The notes under the pieces: model-generated
Told to the model about the DNA's origin: nothing
Databases searched by the model: none
The model's input: only the letters and a program-made list of their open reading frames with translations
In this document: positions 38,449 to 49,510 of the stretch, one piece after another
Position numbering within the stretch: the first letter of the stretch is position 1
Layout: every line of letters begins with the position of its first letter
Program-made: the position numbers and the translations under genes
Assembly (NCBI GenBank): GCA_963832725.1
Contig: CAWHVG010000005.1
Span: 1,860,001-1,924,000, forward strand
Reading direction: 5' to 3'
From: JAEZBP01 sp963832725
Lineage (GTDB): Bacteria; Myxococcota_A; Polyangia; Polyangiales; Sandaracinaceae
Length of the DNA: 64,000 nt

Positions 38449-41400
38449 TCCCCGCCGCGCTCAGCTCGATGCTCCAGCAGGGAGTCGCCGACTTCCTGCG
38501 GATGAGCTTCTGGTCCTCGACCCCGGGGATGGAAGACGTCATCGAGCGCTTCGTCCAGGCCGACGGTGCCGTCTTCAAGGGGCCGTACGTCTCGGTGAAG
38601 CTGCCGTTCCGTCAGGGCGGCCGCGAGGAGTTCTTCCCGCAGGTGCCGCTCGGGTTCCCGGCGCACCTCCATCAGGAGCGGGCCTGGGCGCGCCTGAGCG
38701 CCGCGACGCCGAAGAGCACGCTCGTCGCGACGGGGACGGGCTCGGGCAAGACCGAGTCGTTCCTGATGCCCGTTCTCGACTACTGCCGGCGGCACACCGG
38801 CACGCCGGGGGTCAAGGCGATCCTCATCTACCCGATGAACGCGCTCGCGACCGACCAAGCGCGGCGCATCGCGGAGCTCTGCTCGACGATTCCTGGGCTC
38901 AAGGGCGTGAAGGCCGGGCTCTACATCGGTGAGAGCGAAGGTGAGAAGAGCGTCGCGCACACCTCGATGGGCGAGGACCACATCATCACGGATCGCGCCC
39001 GGATGCAGCGCGACCCGCCCGACATCCTGCTCACGAACTACAAGATGCTCGACTACCTCCTCGTCCGGCCGGCGGACCAGGAGATGTGGGCGCCGAGCAA
39101 GGAGAACCCGGTCCGCTTCCTCGTCGTGGACGAGCTCCACAGCTTCGACGGCGCGCAAGGGACGGATCTCGCCTGCCTCATCCGGCGCCTCAAGGCGCGC
39201 CTCGGGGTCGAGCGCGGCGCGCTCTGCTGCGTCGGCACGTCCGCTACGCTCGGCAGCCCGGACAGCGGCGCGCAGCTGCGCACGTACGCCGAGGAGATCT
39301 TCGGCGAGCCCTTCGATGCGGAGAGCGTCGTGGGCGAGACGCGCCAGCTCCCGGAGGAGTTCTTCCAGGGCCGGCTCATCGAGCTCTTCCAGGTGCCGAC
39401 TGATGCTGCGCGGCTGGACCCCTCGGGCTACGCGAGCCCGGCGGAGTTCATCCTCGCGCAGCACGCGCTCTGGTTGGAGGAGCCGCTCGAGGCCGCGCCC
39501 GGCACCGATGAGTGGAAGGTCGCGCTCGGGGAGCAGCTCCTCAGGCACGCGGTGTTGCGGAACCTGGTCCAGCTCTTGGGGGACAAGCCGGTGGCCATCA
39601 CCGAGCTCGCCGACTCGCTCGCCCGCACGTCGCGGCCCCTGCGCGAGAACCCGGAGCTCGCGCTGCGGGTGATCGTCTCCTTCCTCTCCCTGATCTCCGA
39701 GGCGCGCACCTGGCTGCCGGAGCGAGCAGAGGCCCGCCGCGAGCGCGAGAAGCTCGGGAAGCCACGACGCACGAGGCCGCTCCTCGAGGTGCGCTTTCAG
39801 CTCTGGCAGCGCGAGCTGCGCCGCATGGTCGCAGACCTCGGCGATCCGGCGAACGGTCTGCCGCCCTCGCTCCGCTACTCCGACGATCTCGACGGACGAG
39901 CAACAGGGCCAGCACCTGCCGGTCGTCCACTGCCGCGACTGCGGCGCCATGGGCTGGGCGAGCTGCGTCTCGCGCGACCGCCCGGACATCTTCAGCGTCG
40001 GCCTCCAGCGCTTCTACCGCGCGTTCTTCGGCGAGGACCCGCAGGTGCGGTTCCTCTGGCCGGCCAAGGCGGTCGAGGGGCGCAACGCCGCCGCGTTCGC
40101 TCGCTTCCACGTCGACCGGAACACGCTGGCACGTGTTCGCGGCGAGATCCCCAACGATGCCGTCGAGGTGGTCCAGAGCGACAACGTCCACACCGTCTCG
40201 GGGCGGCACAAGCTCCATCGCGACTGCCCGTTCTGCGGGGCGCGCGAGAGCCTAGCGCTCGTCGGCTTCCGGGCGTCGACGCTGACGAGCGTCTTCATCG
40301 ATCAGCTCTTCACGTCGACCTTCAACGACGACAAGAAGCTGCTCACCTTCTCCGACTCCGTGCAGGACGCCGCGCACCGCGCCGGCTTCTTCGGCGCGCG
40401 CACCTGGAGCTTCAACCTGCGCGTGGCCATCCAGAAGGTCGTCGCCGGCGCCGAGGGTCGGACGCTGGCTGAGCTGCCCGAGCTCTTCGTCCGGGCGTGG
40501 CGCAAGACGGCTGGCCCGGGCGACTCGGCGGCCGATGTTGGCGCCCTCGATGACGTGGCATTCGTCTCGACCTTCCTCGCGCCGAACATGGAGTGGTTCG
40601 CCGAGTACGACGCCATGCTGAAGGAAGGCGAGATCCCGCTCGGCTCGACGCTGGTGTGCGATGTCGAGCAGCGCATCGCTTACGAGATCCCGAACGAGTA
40701 CGGCCTCCAGGCCCGCATTGGGCGCTCGCTGCCGCGCACCGGCTGCTCCACGGTATCGATCGACGAGGCGAAGCTCGACGCGGCGACGAACACGCTCCTC
40801 GATCGCCTCCGCAACGAGATCGGGGGACTGCGCGGCCTCGAGCACCCGACGTTGCGCACCTTCCTTCTCGGCGCCCTCCACCACCTGCGTGAGGTCGGCG
40901 GCATCGATCACCCCGAGCTCCCGCGGAGCTTCGTCGAGACCGCGGGGAGCGACGACTACGTCTTCAAGCGGACGCCACACCTCCCGTCGTTCGGGCCGCG
41001 GAGCCGCTTCGGCGCGATGCTCACGACCGACCCGCGCTCCCGTCGCTTCGACCTCATCTACGAGGGCGGGGCGTCGCGGTGGTACGAGCGCTGGGTCGCG
41101 CGCACGCTCGGTGATGGCGCGCCGCTGATGGGCGCCGCGGCCGAGGTCTGGTCGGTCGTGCTCCCGGTGCTGGTGGCGCAGGGGATCCTCAAGGAGACCG
41201 TCGGCACGCGTGGCAAGGTCTGGGGCCTCGCGCCCGAGGCGCTGCGGCTGACCAACCGCTGCGTTCGCCTTCGCTGCCCCGTCTGCAAGCACTGGCTGGT
41301 CGCGGCCGAGAGCGAGGCGCCCGTGCTGCGGGGCTCGCCCTGCCTCAGCCCGCCGTGCGCCGGCGCCTACGGCGACGACATCGCGCCGGTGAAGAACTAC

Positions 41401-44400
41401 TTCGGCCGGCTCATCGAGCGCGGTCAGGTCGAGCGCGTGTTCCCCGAGGAGCACACCGGCCTACTCGATCGCCCGCAGCGCGAGCTGGTGGAGACTCAGT
41501 TCAAAGCCGAAGAGCGCAAACCCTGGTACCCGAACTTGCTGTCGTGCACGCCGACGCTGGAGATGGGCATCGACATCGGGACGCTCTCGTCCGCCATCCT
41601 CTGCTCCGTCCCGCCGGCGCAGGCCAACTACCTCCAGCGGATCGGCCGTGCAGGACGGCGCGACGGCAACTCGTTCGTGCTCACGATCGCCCAGGGCAAG
41701 CCGCACGACCTCTACTTCTACGCACAGCCGAGCGAGATGATCGCTGGCGAGGTCCAGCCGCCCGGCGTGTTCCTCAACGCATCCGCGGTGCTGGAGCGTC
41801 AGCTCGCGGCGTTCAGCCTCGACCAGTGGAACAGCTCGCCGGGGCAGCACCGATTCTCACCGCGGTTGAAGGAGGTCTTCGCGCACCTCGATCCGCCCAG
41901 CGAAGACCACTTCCCGCACACCTGGCTCGCGTTCGTCCGTCGCGAGCAGGATCGCTTGCTCACGGACTTCGTCCGGCTCTTCAACGCCGAGGGCGAGCGG
42001 CCCGTGCTCACCGAGGCGAGCCAACAGCACCTGAGCGACTTCCTCCTCGGCGACAACGAGAAGGAGGGAAGCCTGAGCTGGAAGGTCCTCGACGCGCTGG
42101 CGCGCGAGAAGCGGGCGCTCGACTCGAATCCGCCGCAAAGCGCGGCGCCTCAAGGACCAGCTCAAGGAGCTCCAGGCCACCGTCGCAAGAGACAAGGACC
42201 ACGACGAGAAGGTCGCCGAGTACGACCGCGAGCGCAGCGGGCACAACAAGCTGGCGCGCGCCATCGAGTCGGCGCTGACGCTGGAGTTCCTCACGAACGA
42301 GGGGCTGCTTCCGAACTACGCCTTCCCCGAGGCGCCCGTGCGCCTGCGCTCCATCATCTGGCGGCGCAAGGCCAAGGTCAGCGATGAGGGCTCGGCGTAC
42401 GAGACGAAGACCTACGAGTACGCGCGGCCTCCCGTGGCGGCCCTCGGCGAGCTCGCTCCGGCATCCAAGTTCTATGCTGGCGGGAGGCGCGTCGCAATCG
42501 ACCAGGTCGACGTGGAGGCGGCGGAACTCGAGCTCTGGCGCTTCTGCGACGCGTGCAGCCACTGCGCCCGGGTGGACCGTGAGGACCCCTCAGCCGACTG
42601 CCCGTCGTGCGGCAGCCCGGGCTGGGGCGAGGAGAGCCAGCGGCGACAGCTCCTCCGGCTCCAACAGGTGTTCGCGCGCACGAGCGACCGCGACAGCCGT
42701 ATCCGAGACGATGTCGAGGAGCGGCAGCCGCGCTTCTTCAACCGCAACATGCTGCCCACCTTCCGCGACCAGGATCGCCAGGGTGCGTGGAAGCTCGACA
42801 GCAAGACCGTCCCGTTCGCGTTCGAGTACCACCGGCGTGCGAGCTTCCGCGAGCTGAACTTCGGCGAGCACTCCGACGACGCCAGCAAGTTCAGCATCGC
42901 GGGCCAGCTCTCGGCACGGCAGGGCTTCGTCATCTGCAAGCGCTGCGGGAAGGTCCAGAAGAAGCGCTCGCGCCAGCAGCAGCTCGGTACCGATGTCCGC
43001 GGCGAGCACACCCTCTGGTGCCTGGCCAAGCAGCGCGGCGAGAAGGAGAGCGACTTCGAGACCGCGGTGTACCTCTACCGCGAGTTCTCGTCCGAGGCGG
43101 TCCGCCTGCTCCTTCCGCTCGCGGATGTGGGCTCGAGCCGGCGGCTTGCCTCGTTCCTCGCCGCGTTCCAGCTCGGGCTGAAGGACCGCTACGGCGGCCG
43201 CGTGGATCACCTCCAGACCCTCGTCTACAGCGAGCCCGAGCGCGACTCGATCTTGCGCCGTCAGTACCTCGTGCTCTTCGACACCGTGCCCGGCGGCACC
43301 GGGTACCTGAAGGACATCGTGCGCGAGCCGGCCGAAGGGGAACCGCACGCGCTCCTCGAGATCCTGCGCCGCGCTCGGGATCGCATCCGCTCCTGCGAGT
43401 GCTTCGGCGACCCGTCGCGGGACGGCTGCTACCGCTGCTTGTTCGCCTACCGGAACAGCCGCGACATGAGCGAGACCTCGGCGCATGAGGCGCTCGCGAT
43501 GCTCACCGAGATCCTCGACGAGTCCGACAAGCTCGTGCGCACGGACTCGCTCTCCGACATCAGCGTCTCGGGGCTGATGGACAGCGTGCTCGAGGCGCGC
43601 TTCGTCGAGGCGCTTCAGCGCTTCTCGCGACTGGACCAGCCGGTGAAGGTCCAGAAGGCGATCGTTCGCAACAAGCCCGGCTTCTCGCTCACGGTGGGCC
43701 TCGGCCCCCAGGAGTGGCTCATCGAGCCGCAGGTCGAGCTCGGGGCGGCGCATGGTCTGCCGGTCACGGTCTCCATCGACTTCGTCGTGCGGCCGGCGTC
43801 GGTGTCGACGGGGCGCAAGCCAATCGCCGTCTTCCTCGACGGCTTCCAGCACCACAAGGACCGCGTCGGCCACGACATGCTCCAGCGCATGTCGCTCCTC
43901 AGCGGTGGGGAGTACGACGTCTGGTGCTTCACCTGGAAGGACGTCGACGCCGCGTTCGACCGCGCGACCGAGCTGCCGAAGATGCTTCTCCACCCGGAGG
44001 GGCCGAAGCTGAAGGACTGGTACCGCCAGCTCGGGCTCGGGCGTGGGCCCAGGTGCTCGACACGACGCCGCTCGAGCTCCTCCTGCGGTCCCTCGCCAGT
44101 CCCGAGGACCCGATCCCCTGGTCGAAGCTGGGCGCGATCGCGCTCGTCGCGCAGATGGATCCGGCGACGGATGCCCCGGCGTGGCGGCAGGAAGTCGAGG
44201 CTGCCGTCCCGGCACCGCTCACGGGAGCATTCGAGGTGGCGGACGACTGGTTCCTCGCGCGTCGGCCAGTGGACGGGCCGGGCACACTTGGGCTCTGGGC
44301 CGCGACCTCGCGCGACGCGGCGAAGGACGTCTCGCGGGTCGACGACTTCCGCGCCGTCCTCTGGCTCGACGATGCGCCCGAGCACCACGACACGCCGGAG

Positions 44401-44846
44401 TACCGCGAGGCCTGGCGCGCCTTCCTCTTCGCCTTCTTGTTCCTGCGCACGCTCCCCCAGGTGCTCTTCCTGACCCGCACCCACTCGCGGAGCCTCCACG
44501 GCTATGCGCGCTCGCTCAGATGCGGATGGCGGCTTCCGGCGGCGGGGACGAGAACTGGGCCGAGCTCGACGTCGGAGCGGACTTTCAAGTCGTCGTCGAG
44601 CAGCTCGCCACGGCTGAGATCGAGCTGCCCGAAGTCGGCATCGACCTGCCCGACGCTCGCGGGCTCTCCTCTGGAGTCGAGGGCGAGCTCGTGTGGGAGG
44701 CGGCCAAGGTCGCCGTAGTCCGGGAGCTCGCCGAGGGTGAGGCCGCTCGCGTCTCGCCGGAGTGGCAGGTATTCGTGCTCGACGACTGCGCGGCAGACGT
44801 GACGCCGCTCGTGAGCGCCCTTCGGGGCAAAGGAGACCAGGCATGA
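38445..44846 (+). CDS. Giant SF2 helicase with DUF1998 and nuclease-like tail (DruE-like), four frameshifts
   Basis: About 2130 residues when joined near 39891, 42135, 44045 and 44530. Walker A VATGTGSGKTESFL, motif II FLVVDELHSFDGAQG, motif III CVGTSATLGS and motif VI QRIGRAGRRDGNSF give a complete helicase core, with a large insert containing Cys (HCRDCGAMGW). Then comes a DUF1998-type zinc region (CDACSHCARVD, CPSCGSPGW, CKRCGKVQKK, VPGGTGYLKD) and a PD-(D/E)XK/Vsr-like tail (VSIDFVV, PIAVFLDGFQHHKD). This whole-length arrangement is that of DruE, the large Druantia protein, and covers the roles split between DrmA and DrmB in DISARM. It overlaps KAP upstream and the UvrD gene downstream. 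Confidence 0.8.
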
Positions 44847-46981
44847 GCGCGCTCGCGCAGAAGTTCCGCATCGCCGTCTTCGAGGAGTTCCTCGACGCCT
44901 TCGCTCGGCCTCCCCCGGGCGCAGCAGAAGAAGGTCAGCCAGTTCATGCGGAAGTTCCGCTCGGACCCGACCAGCTCGGCATCAACTACGAGAAATCAGC
45001 ACGTTCCGCGACCCGAACATGCGGACGGTGCCGGATCGACCAGCAGTACCGCGCCGTCATCCTCAAGCCGAAGCGGGCAACGTCTACGTCCTGCTCTGGG
45101 TCGACAACCACGACGAAGCGATGCGTGGGCCCAGAACAAGCAGGTCGTCATCCATCCGGAGACCGGCTCGCTGCAGGTGCTCATCGCCGGGCCCCCGTGA
45201 GAGTGCCGATGCCACCGGCCACGCTCGTCGACTCCACGCGCCGCTCTTCGGGCAGTGGACCGACGCCGAGCTGCTCGGCCTCGGCGTGCCGGACGAGCGC
45301 CTCCGGCCGTGCGAGCCGTCCGTGCATGAGGCGGAGCTCGACGCCCTCGCAGGCGTGCTGCCCGCCGAGGCCTACGAGGGCACTGTCTTCCTCGGCTCCG
45401 GCGAGTCGCTCGAGGCCGTCCGCAAGCGCTCGCGGTCGAGAAGCCCGCGGCCATCGACACCGAGGACTTCGAAACGGCGCTCGAGCGCGACCACCAACGC
45501 CGCTTCACCGTCGTGACCGACGATCAGGAGCTCGAGGCGATGCTGGATGCGCCGCTGGAGAAGTGGCGCGTCTTCCTGCACCCGAGCCAGCGCCGCATCG
45601 TCACCGCGAACTTCGAACGGGCCCGGCTCGCGTCCTCGGCGGCGCCGGGACCGGCAAGACGGTCGTCGGGATGCACCGGGCGAGCACCTCGCACAGAAGG
45701 TGTTCGCCGGCCCGGGATCGGATCCTCTTCACGACCTTCACCGAAACCTCGCGCGGACATCCGGGCGAACCTCGCGAGGCTGTGCGGCCCCGACGAGATG
45801 AAGCGGATCGAAGTCGTCCACCTCGACAAGTGGGTCGCCGACTTGCTGCAGCGAGCCGGATACGACTACGAGCATCGAGTAGTGGGGCCATGGCGAAGAT
45901 CCCGAGAAGCTCTGGGAGACGCCCTCGGGACGAGCCCGAGGAGGTGGGTTCCGCGGGCGTTCTTCCGCGAGGAGTGGGACTTCGTCGTCCAGCCCCAGGG
46001 CTGCGGAGCTGCGGAGGACTACAGTGGCGAAGCGGTCGGGCGAGGCGTCCGGCTCAGCCGGCAGCGGCGCAAGGCCATCTGGCCCGTTTTGAGGAGTACA
46101 GAACCGGCTCGAGGCCAAGCGGGATCCGTGAGCCCGTCGACGCGATGCGCGACGTGGTCGAGCTCCTCAAGAACATCAAGGGCCGCTCGCGCTATCGGTC
46201 CGTCATCGTCGACGAAGCCCAGGACATGGCGACGGTCGCCTTCCAAGTGCTGCGCGCCCTCGTTCCAGAGGAGCCGAACGACCTCTTCATCGTCGGCGAC
46301 GGACACCAGCGCATCTACCGCCGCCGCGTCTCGCTCGGCCAAGCCGGCGTCAAGATCGTCGGCCGAAGCCGCAAGCTCTACATCAACTACCGCACGACCG
46401 ACGAGATCCGCCGCTTCGCCGTAGCACTGCTACAGGGCGTCTGATTCGACGACCTCGACGACGGCCTCGACAGCAACGCCAAGTACAAGTCGCTCATGCA
46501 CGGCGGTCCGCCGCGGATCGAGCGCTGCGGCAGCTTCGCCAAGGAGGTCCAGACCATCGCCGAGTGCGTGAAGGCCGCCGAGGACCCGAAGTCCACGTGC
46601 CTCGTCACGCGAACCCACAAGGACCTCGACCTCTACAACGCGGCGCTGGAAGAGCTCGGCATCGCGACCTACCGCATCCGGCGCAGCCGGGCCGAGAACC
46701 GCGACGAGCCTGGGCTACGCCTCGCCACGATGCACCGCGTAAAGGGCCTCGAGTTCGACCGCATGATCATCGCCGGCGTAGACGAGGGCAAGGTCCCGCT
46801 CCTCGTCGGCGACGCCCTGTCCGATGACCGCGGCGTGCGCGACGAGGCCGAGCGCCGTGAGAGGGCGCTGTTCTACGTCGCGAGCACGCGAGCGCGCCGC
46901 GAGCTTCTCATCACCAGCGGCAACAAGCCCAGCCCGTGGCTCGACCCAGATGCTGCGAGCGGGAAGTTGGGAGTGCAATGA
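44843..46981 (+). pseudogene. RelE-like/UvrD-type helicase fusion, heavily frameshifted
   Basis: Read across frames, residues 1-110 look like a RelE/ParE fold: FRIAVFEEFLDAFARLPRA, RTVRIDQQYRAVILKPE, YVLLWVDNHDEA. A UvrD/Rep SF1 helicase follows: Walker A GGAGTGKTVVGMHRA, ILFTTFT, motif II VIVDEAQDMA, motif IV NYRTTDEIRRF, motif VI FYVASTRARREL. At least ten small indels in both directions lie between 44915 and 46100, and an in-frame TGA at 46442-46444 interrupts otherwise continuous coding. So this copy is either inactivated or badly sequenced. It starts in an ATGA overlap with the giant helicase gene. Confidence 0.75.
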
Positions 46982-47442
46982 TCACCTGGCCCAAGCTCAG
47001 GTTCGGCAAACACGAAGGTAAGACTCTGCCGTGGGTTGTGCTTCACGATCCGGACTGGGTCTTCTGGGCGAGCGAGAAAGGAGCGCTCACCGAGGTCCAT
47101 CGTGCCAGGGAACTCGTAAAAAAGGCCCAGCGGATCAGGGTGCCCGACGGGAACCATGGATCTCGCGTGGCAGACTACATCCTTCACATGTCGGGGAAGT
47201 TGAGCCACGTCGAGGTTGGCTATCCAGGCGACATGCATCGTGAGGAGGATCGCGGCGTTTGGCGCGAGAGTGTGCTCGACCTCTCCGCGGCACGGCGGGT
47301 CGCGGGAGGAAAGGACAAAACCGGGGCAACTGCCATCCTGAGTGCGGTACGTCGCAGTGTTTTCGAACCGCGGGGATGGAGCCGTATCACGGCTGCGCGG
47401 GCAGAAGAGTTCTTCAACGATGATTCGAACTTCTTGCTGTAG
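46978..47442 (+). CDS. Small protein with ExoX-C/DUF3820-like start
   Basis: 154 residues, starting in an ATGA overlap with the UvrD-like gene. The N-terminus LRFGKHEGKTLPWVVLHDPD and VFWASEK resembles the FGK(Y/H)KG...P..YL.WL motif of the ExoX C-terminal/DUF3820 domain, a nucleic-acid-binding module. The remainder (RVADYILHMSGKLSHVEV) is unrecognised. It is intact and less GC-rich than the helicase genes before it. Confidence 0.6.
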   Translation: MITWPKLRFGKHEGKTLPWVVLHDPDWVFWASEKGALTEVHRARELVKKAQRIRVPDGNHGSRVADYILHMSGKLSHVEVGYPGDMHREEDRGVWRESVLDLSAARRVAGGKDKTGATAILSAVRRSVFEPRGWSRITAARAEEFFNDDSNFLL

Positions 47443-47488
47443 GCAAATCGCGCCTCAGCCCGCGAGGAACATGGTGCCAAGGGGCGGA

Positions 47489-48253
47489 TCAGGTCACCTG
47501 CCGCACCAACGGAACCGTCCGACGAGTAAACCACGCATGGACGAAGGCATCACCAACGTACGTCGCCGCGACGTCGGGTCGAGAACCGTCCGGTAGCCAC
47601 AACTCCCAGCGAAGCCACGCCGGATGTGCCGCATGTACCGATCGAAGGGCTGGCAGGCCGTTCGTGGCGAGAAACTGGAGCCCACGTCCGTGCCGAGAGC
47701 CCTGCGCTGTGTGTGCGGGAACCGCCACGAGGTCCACCTCATGCCTCCTCGCAACGAGCGCATTGCGGATGGGCCGCGAGAAAATCTCGCCGCAAATGAG
47801 CACCTCTACCACACGGCCATCGACGGCAAGAGCACGGCGAGCGTCGGGCCGCACGACAGAGAAACCGTTCCAGGACGTCGAGGACCGCTGCTTCCAAGGC
47901 ATGCGCTCAGGGTCCTTGGCTGGCCACGCGACGCACCAGTTATCGAGCGCGGCCGGCGGCGTCATCGTCTTGGTGTCGCCGGTCTTCGTGCCGGTTTGCG
48001 CTTGCACGTCGACGCCTAACACGACGGCAACGTCGTGCTGGCGGGCGGCCGCAAGCACCGGCTCAGCGACCGCCATCACCTTCTTGGCCGATTCTGCCCA
48101 CAGAAACCCTGCGGGGAACACAACGAGGCGGGCCCCGGCCTCGGCGACAATCTGACGCGCCACACTCAGCCTGGCTCGCAGGGCTCGCGGACTGGGCGTC
48201 GGCTGTTTCGGAGCATACACACTCGCAACGGAGAGGGCATTGTCCATGTGCAT
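47489..48253 (-). CDS. Carbon-nitrogen hydrolase (nitrilase)-like protein, catalytic Glu apparently replaced
   Basis: 254 residues. The alpha-beta-beta-alpha nitrilase pattern is visible: AGARLVVFPAGFLWAE, VAVVLGVDVQA, GRVVEVLICGEIFSRPIRN and VDLVAVPAH. Cys in LICGE fits the nucleophile. Where active enzymes have FPE, this has FPA, so the general-base Glu is missing unless the neighbouring Glu of WAE substitutes. The Lys may be in RMPWKQRS. It is on the opposite strand to its neighbours. ATG at 48253, with another at 48247. Confidence 0.6.
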   Translation of the reverse strand: MHMDNALSVASVYAPKQPTPSPRALRARLSVARQIVAEAGARLVVFPAGFLWAESAKKVMAVAEPVLAAARQHDVAVVLGVDVQAQTGTKTGDTKTMTPPAALDNWCVAWPAKDPERMPWKQRSSTSWNGFSVVRPDARRALAVDGRVVEVLICGEIFSRPIRNALVARRHEVDLVAVPAHTAQGSRHGRGLQFLATNGLPALRSVHAAHPAWLRWELWLPDGSRPDVAATYVGDAFVHAWFTRRTVPLVRQVT

Positions 48254-48381
48254 GTCTCTACCACATCCAGGTCCCGGTGCGGCTACGGATCGTAATCTTG
48301 CACGCGAAAGACTCGGGGGAACCTCCTATCAGATCGGTGAGCCGGGCATGCCGCTCGGCCGGGTCCAGAAGGAGGATCCTC

Positions 48382-49510
48382 ATGACCACCGCCACCGCAG
48401 CGGAGCGCAGCGCTCCGTCGACCGAGTCCCTCGTCCCGCGCCCGGATCAGCTGGAGCAATGGCACGCCTTCTCGAAGCCGGTGCCTTTCGACGTCGCCGC
48501 CACCCGCATCCTCGACGCCCACCGCACCGACGGCGAGCGCGACGACGTCGTCGCCACCGATCTCCGGGCGTGGGCTTTCGGGTCCACGGACTCCCGCACC
48601 ATGCAGCTCGTCCGCGTGCCCTTCGCCGGCCGCGAGGTCGGCGAGCCGATGGCTCTCCGCGAGCAGGCGTTCTCGCAGCTCTGCTCCCGCTTCGGCGCGC
48701 CGGCGCCGTACATCCGCACGCTCCCGCCGAAGCTCCAGATCGCCTGCATGAACTACGGTCTCGCGCGCGACAGCAGCGCCGCCCTACTCCGTCTCGCGGG
48801 CGGAGAGGTCCGCGCCGTGCTCAGCGACCGCTACGCCGCGGCCGATGACGAGATGCTGCTCGACATGGTCTCCGACTGCCTCGACCGCACCGGCTACCGC
48901 GCCGACGCGCTGGTCCGCGCCGCGGCCGTGGGCCCACACACCCTCATGCGCATCACCCTGCCTGGCGAGGGCAAGGCGGTGCGCGTTGGCGACGTCATCG
49001 AGCACGGCATCGACATCGGCAACTCCGAGCTCGGCCTGCGCAGCGTGCAGCTCACGCCGGTCACCTACCGGCTGGTCTGCACCAACGGCATGCGATCCTG
49101 GCGCTCGGAGGCCGGAGTCCGGCTACGGCACATCGGGGATCCCTCGCGCCTCCACGAGCAGCTCCGGGACGCGATCCCGGTTGCGTTCGCCGAGGCCCGC
49201 GGCGACATCGAGCGCTGGCAGCGCGCGGTGGACGTGCTGCTCGACTCCGCGCTCGAGGAGAATCGAGGCGCTCCGCGGCTTCGGGCTGACCAGCTCGGAG
49301 ACGCAGACGGTCGGACGCACGCTGGCGGCGGAGCAGCACCTGTTGCCGGCGCGCGGATCCGCCCAAAGCCTGCGGGACGCGCTGAAGACCGAGGTGTCGG
49401 CCTTCGACGTCGCGAACGCCATCACGGCCGCGGCGCGCGAGCGCCCGACGGCCGCCCGGCTCGGGATGGAGGAGGCCGCCCACCGCTACCTCGTCCGGCA
49501 GACCGCATGA
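48382..49510 (+). CDS. DUF932 protein, frameshifted
   Basis: About 376 residues joined near 49258 by removing one A. Family features include MQLVRVPFAGREVGEPMALR, CSRFGAPAPYIRTLP, LSDRYAAADDEMLLDMV and VTYRLVCTNGMRSWRSEAG. DUF932 proteins are common on plasmids, phages and islands; their function is unsettled. SD GGAGG at 48371-48375 supports the ATG at 48382. The stop overlaps the next gene in an ATGA. Confidence 0.8.

Noticed and set aside
24200..46100. Programmed ribosomal frameshifting as explanation of the broken genes
   Set aside because: Shifts occur at many unrelated positions, in both directions, without a shared slippery site plus structure; indel errors or decay are simpler.
22119..46981. 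Calling the cluster a BREX system
   Set aside because: A PglX-like methylase is present, but no PglZ phosphatase, BrxC or BrxL-type protein was found.
22119..46981. Calling the cluster canonical DISARM
   Set aside because: No PLD-family DrmC and no separate DrmA/DrmB; helicase and DUF1998 parts are fused in one giant protein as in Druantia.
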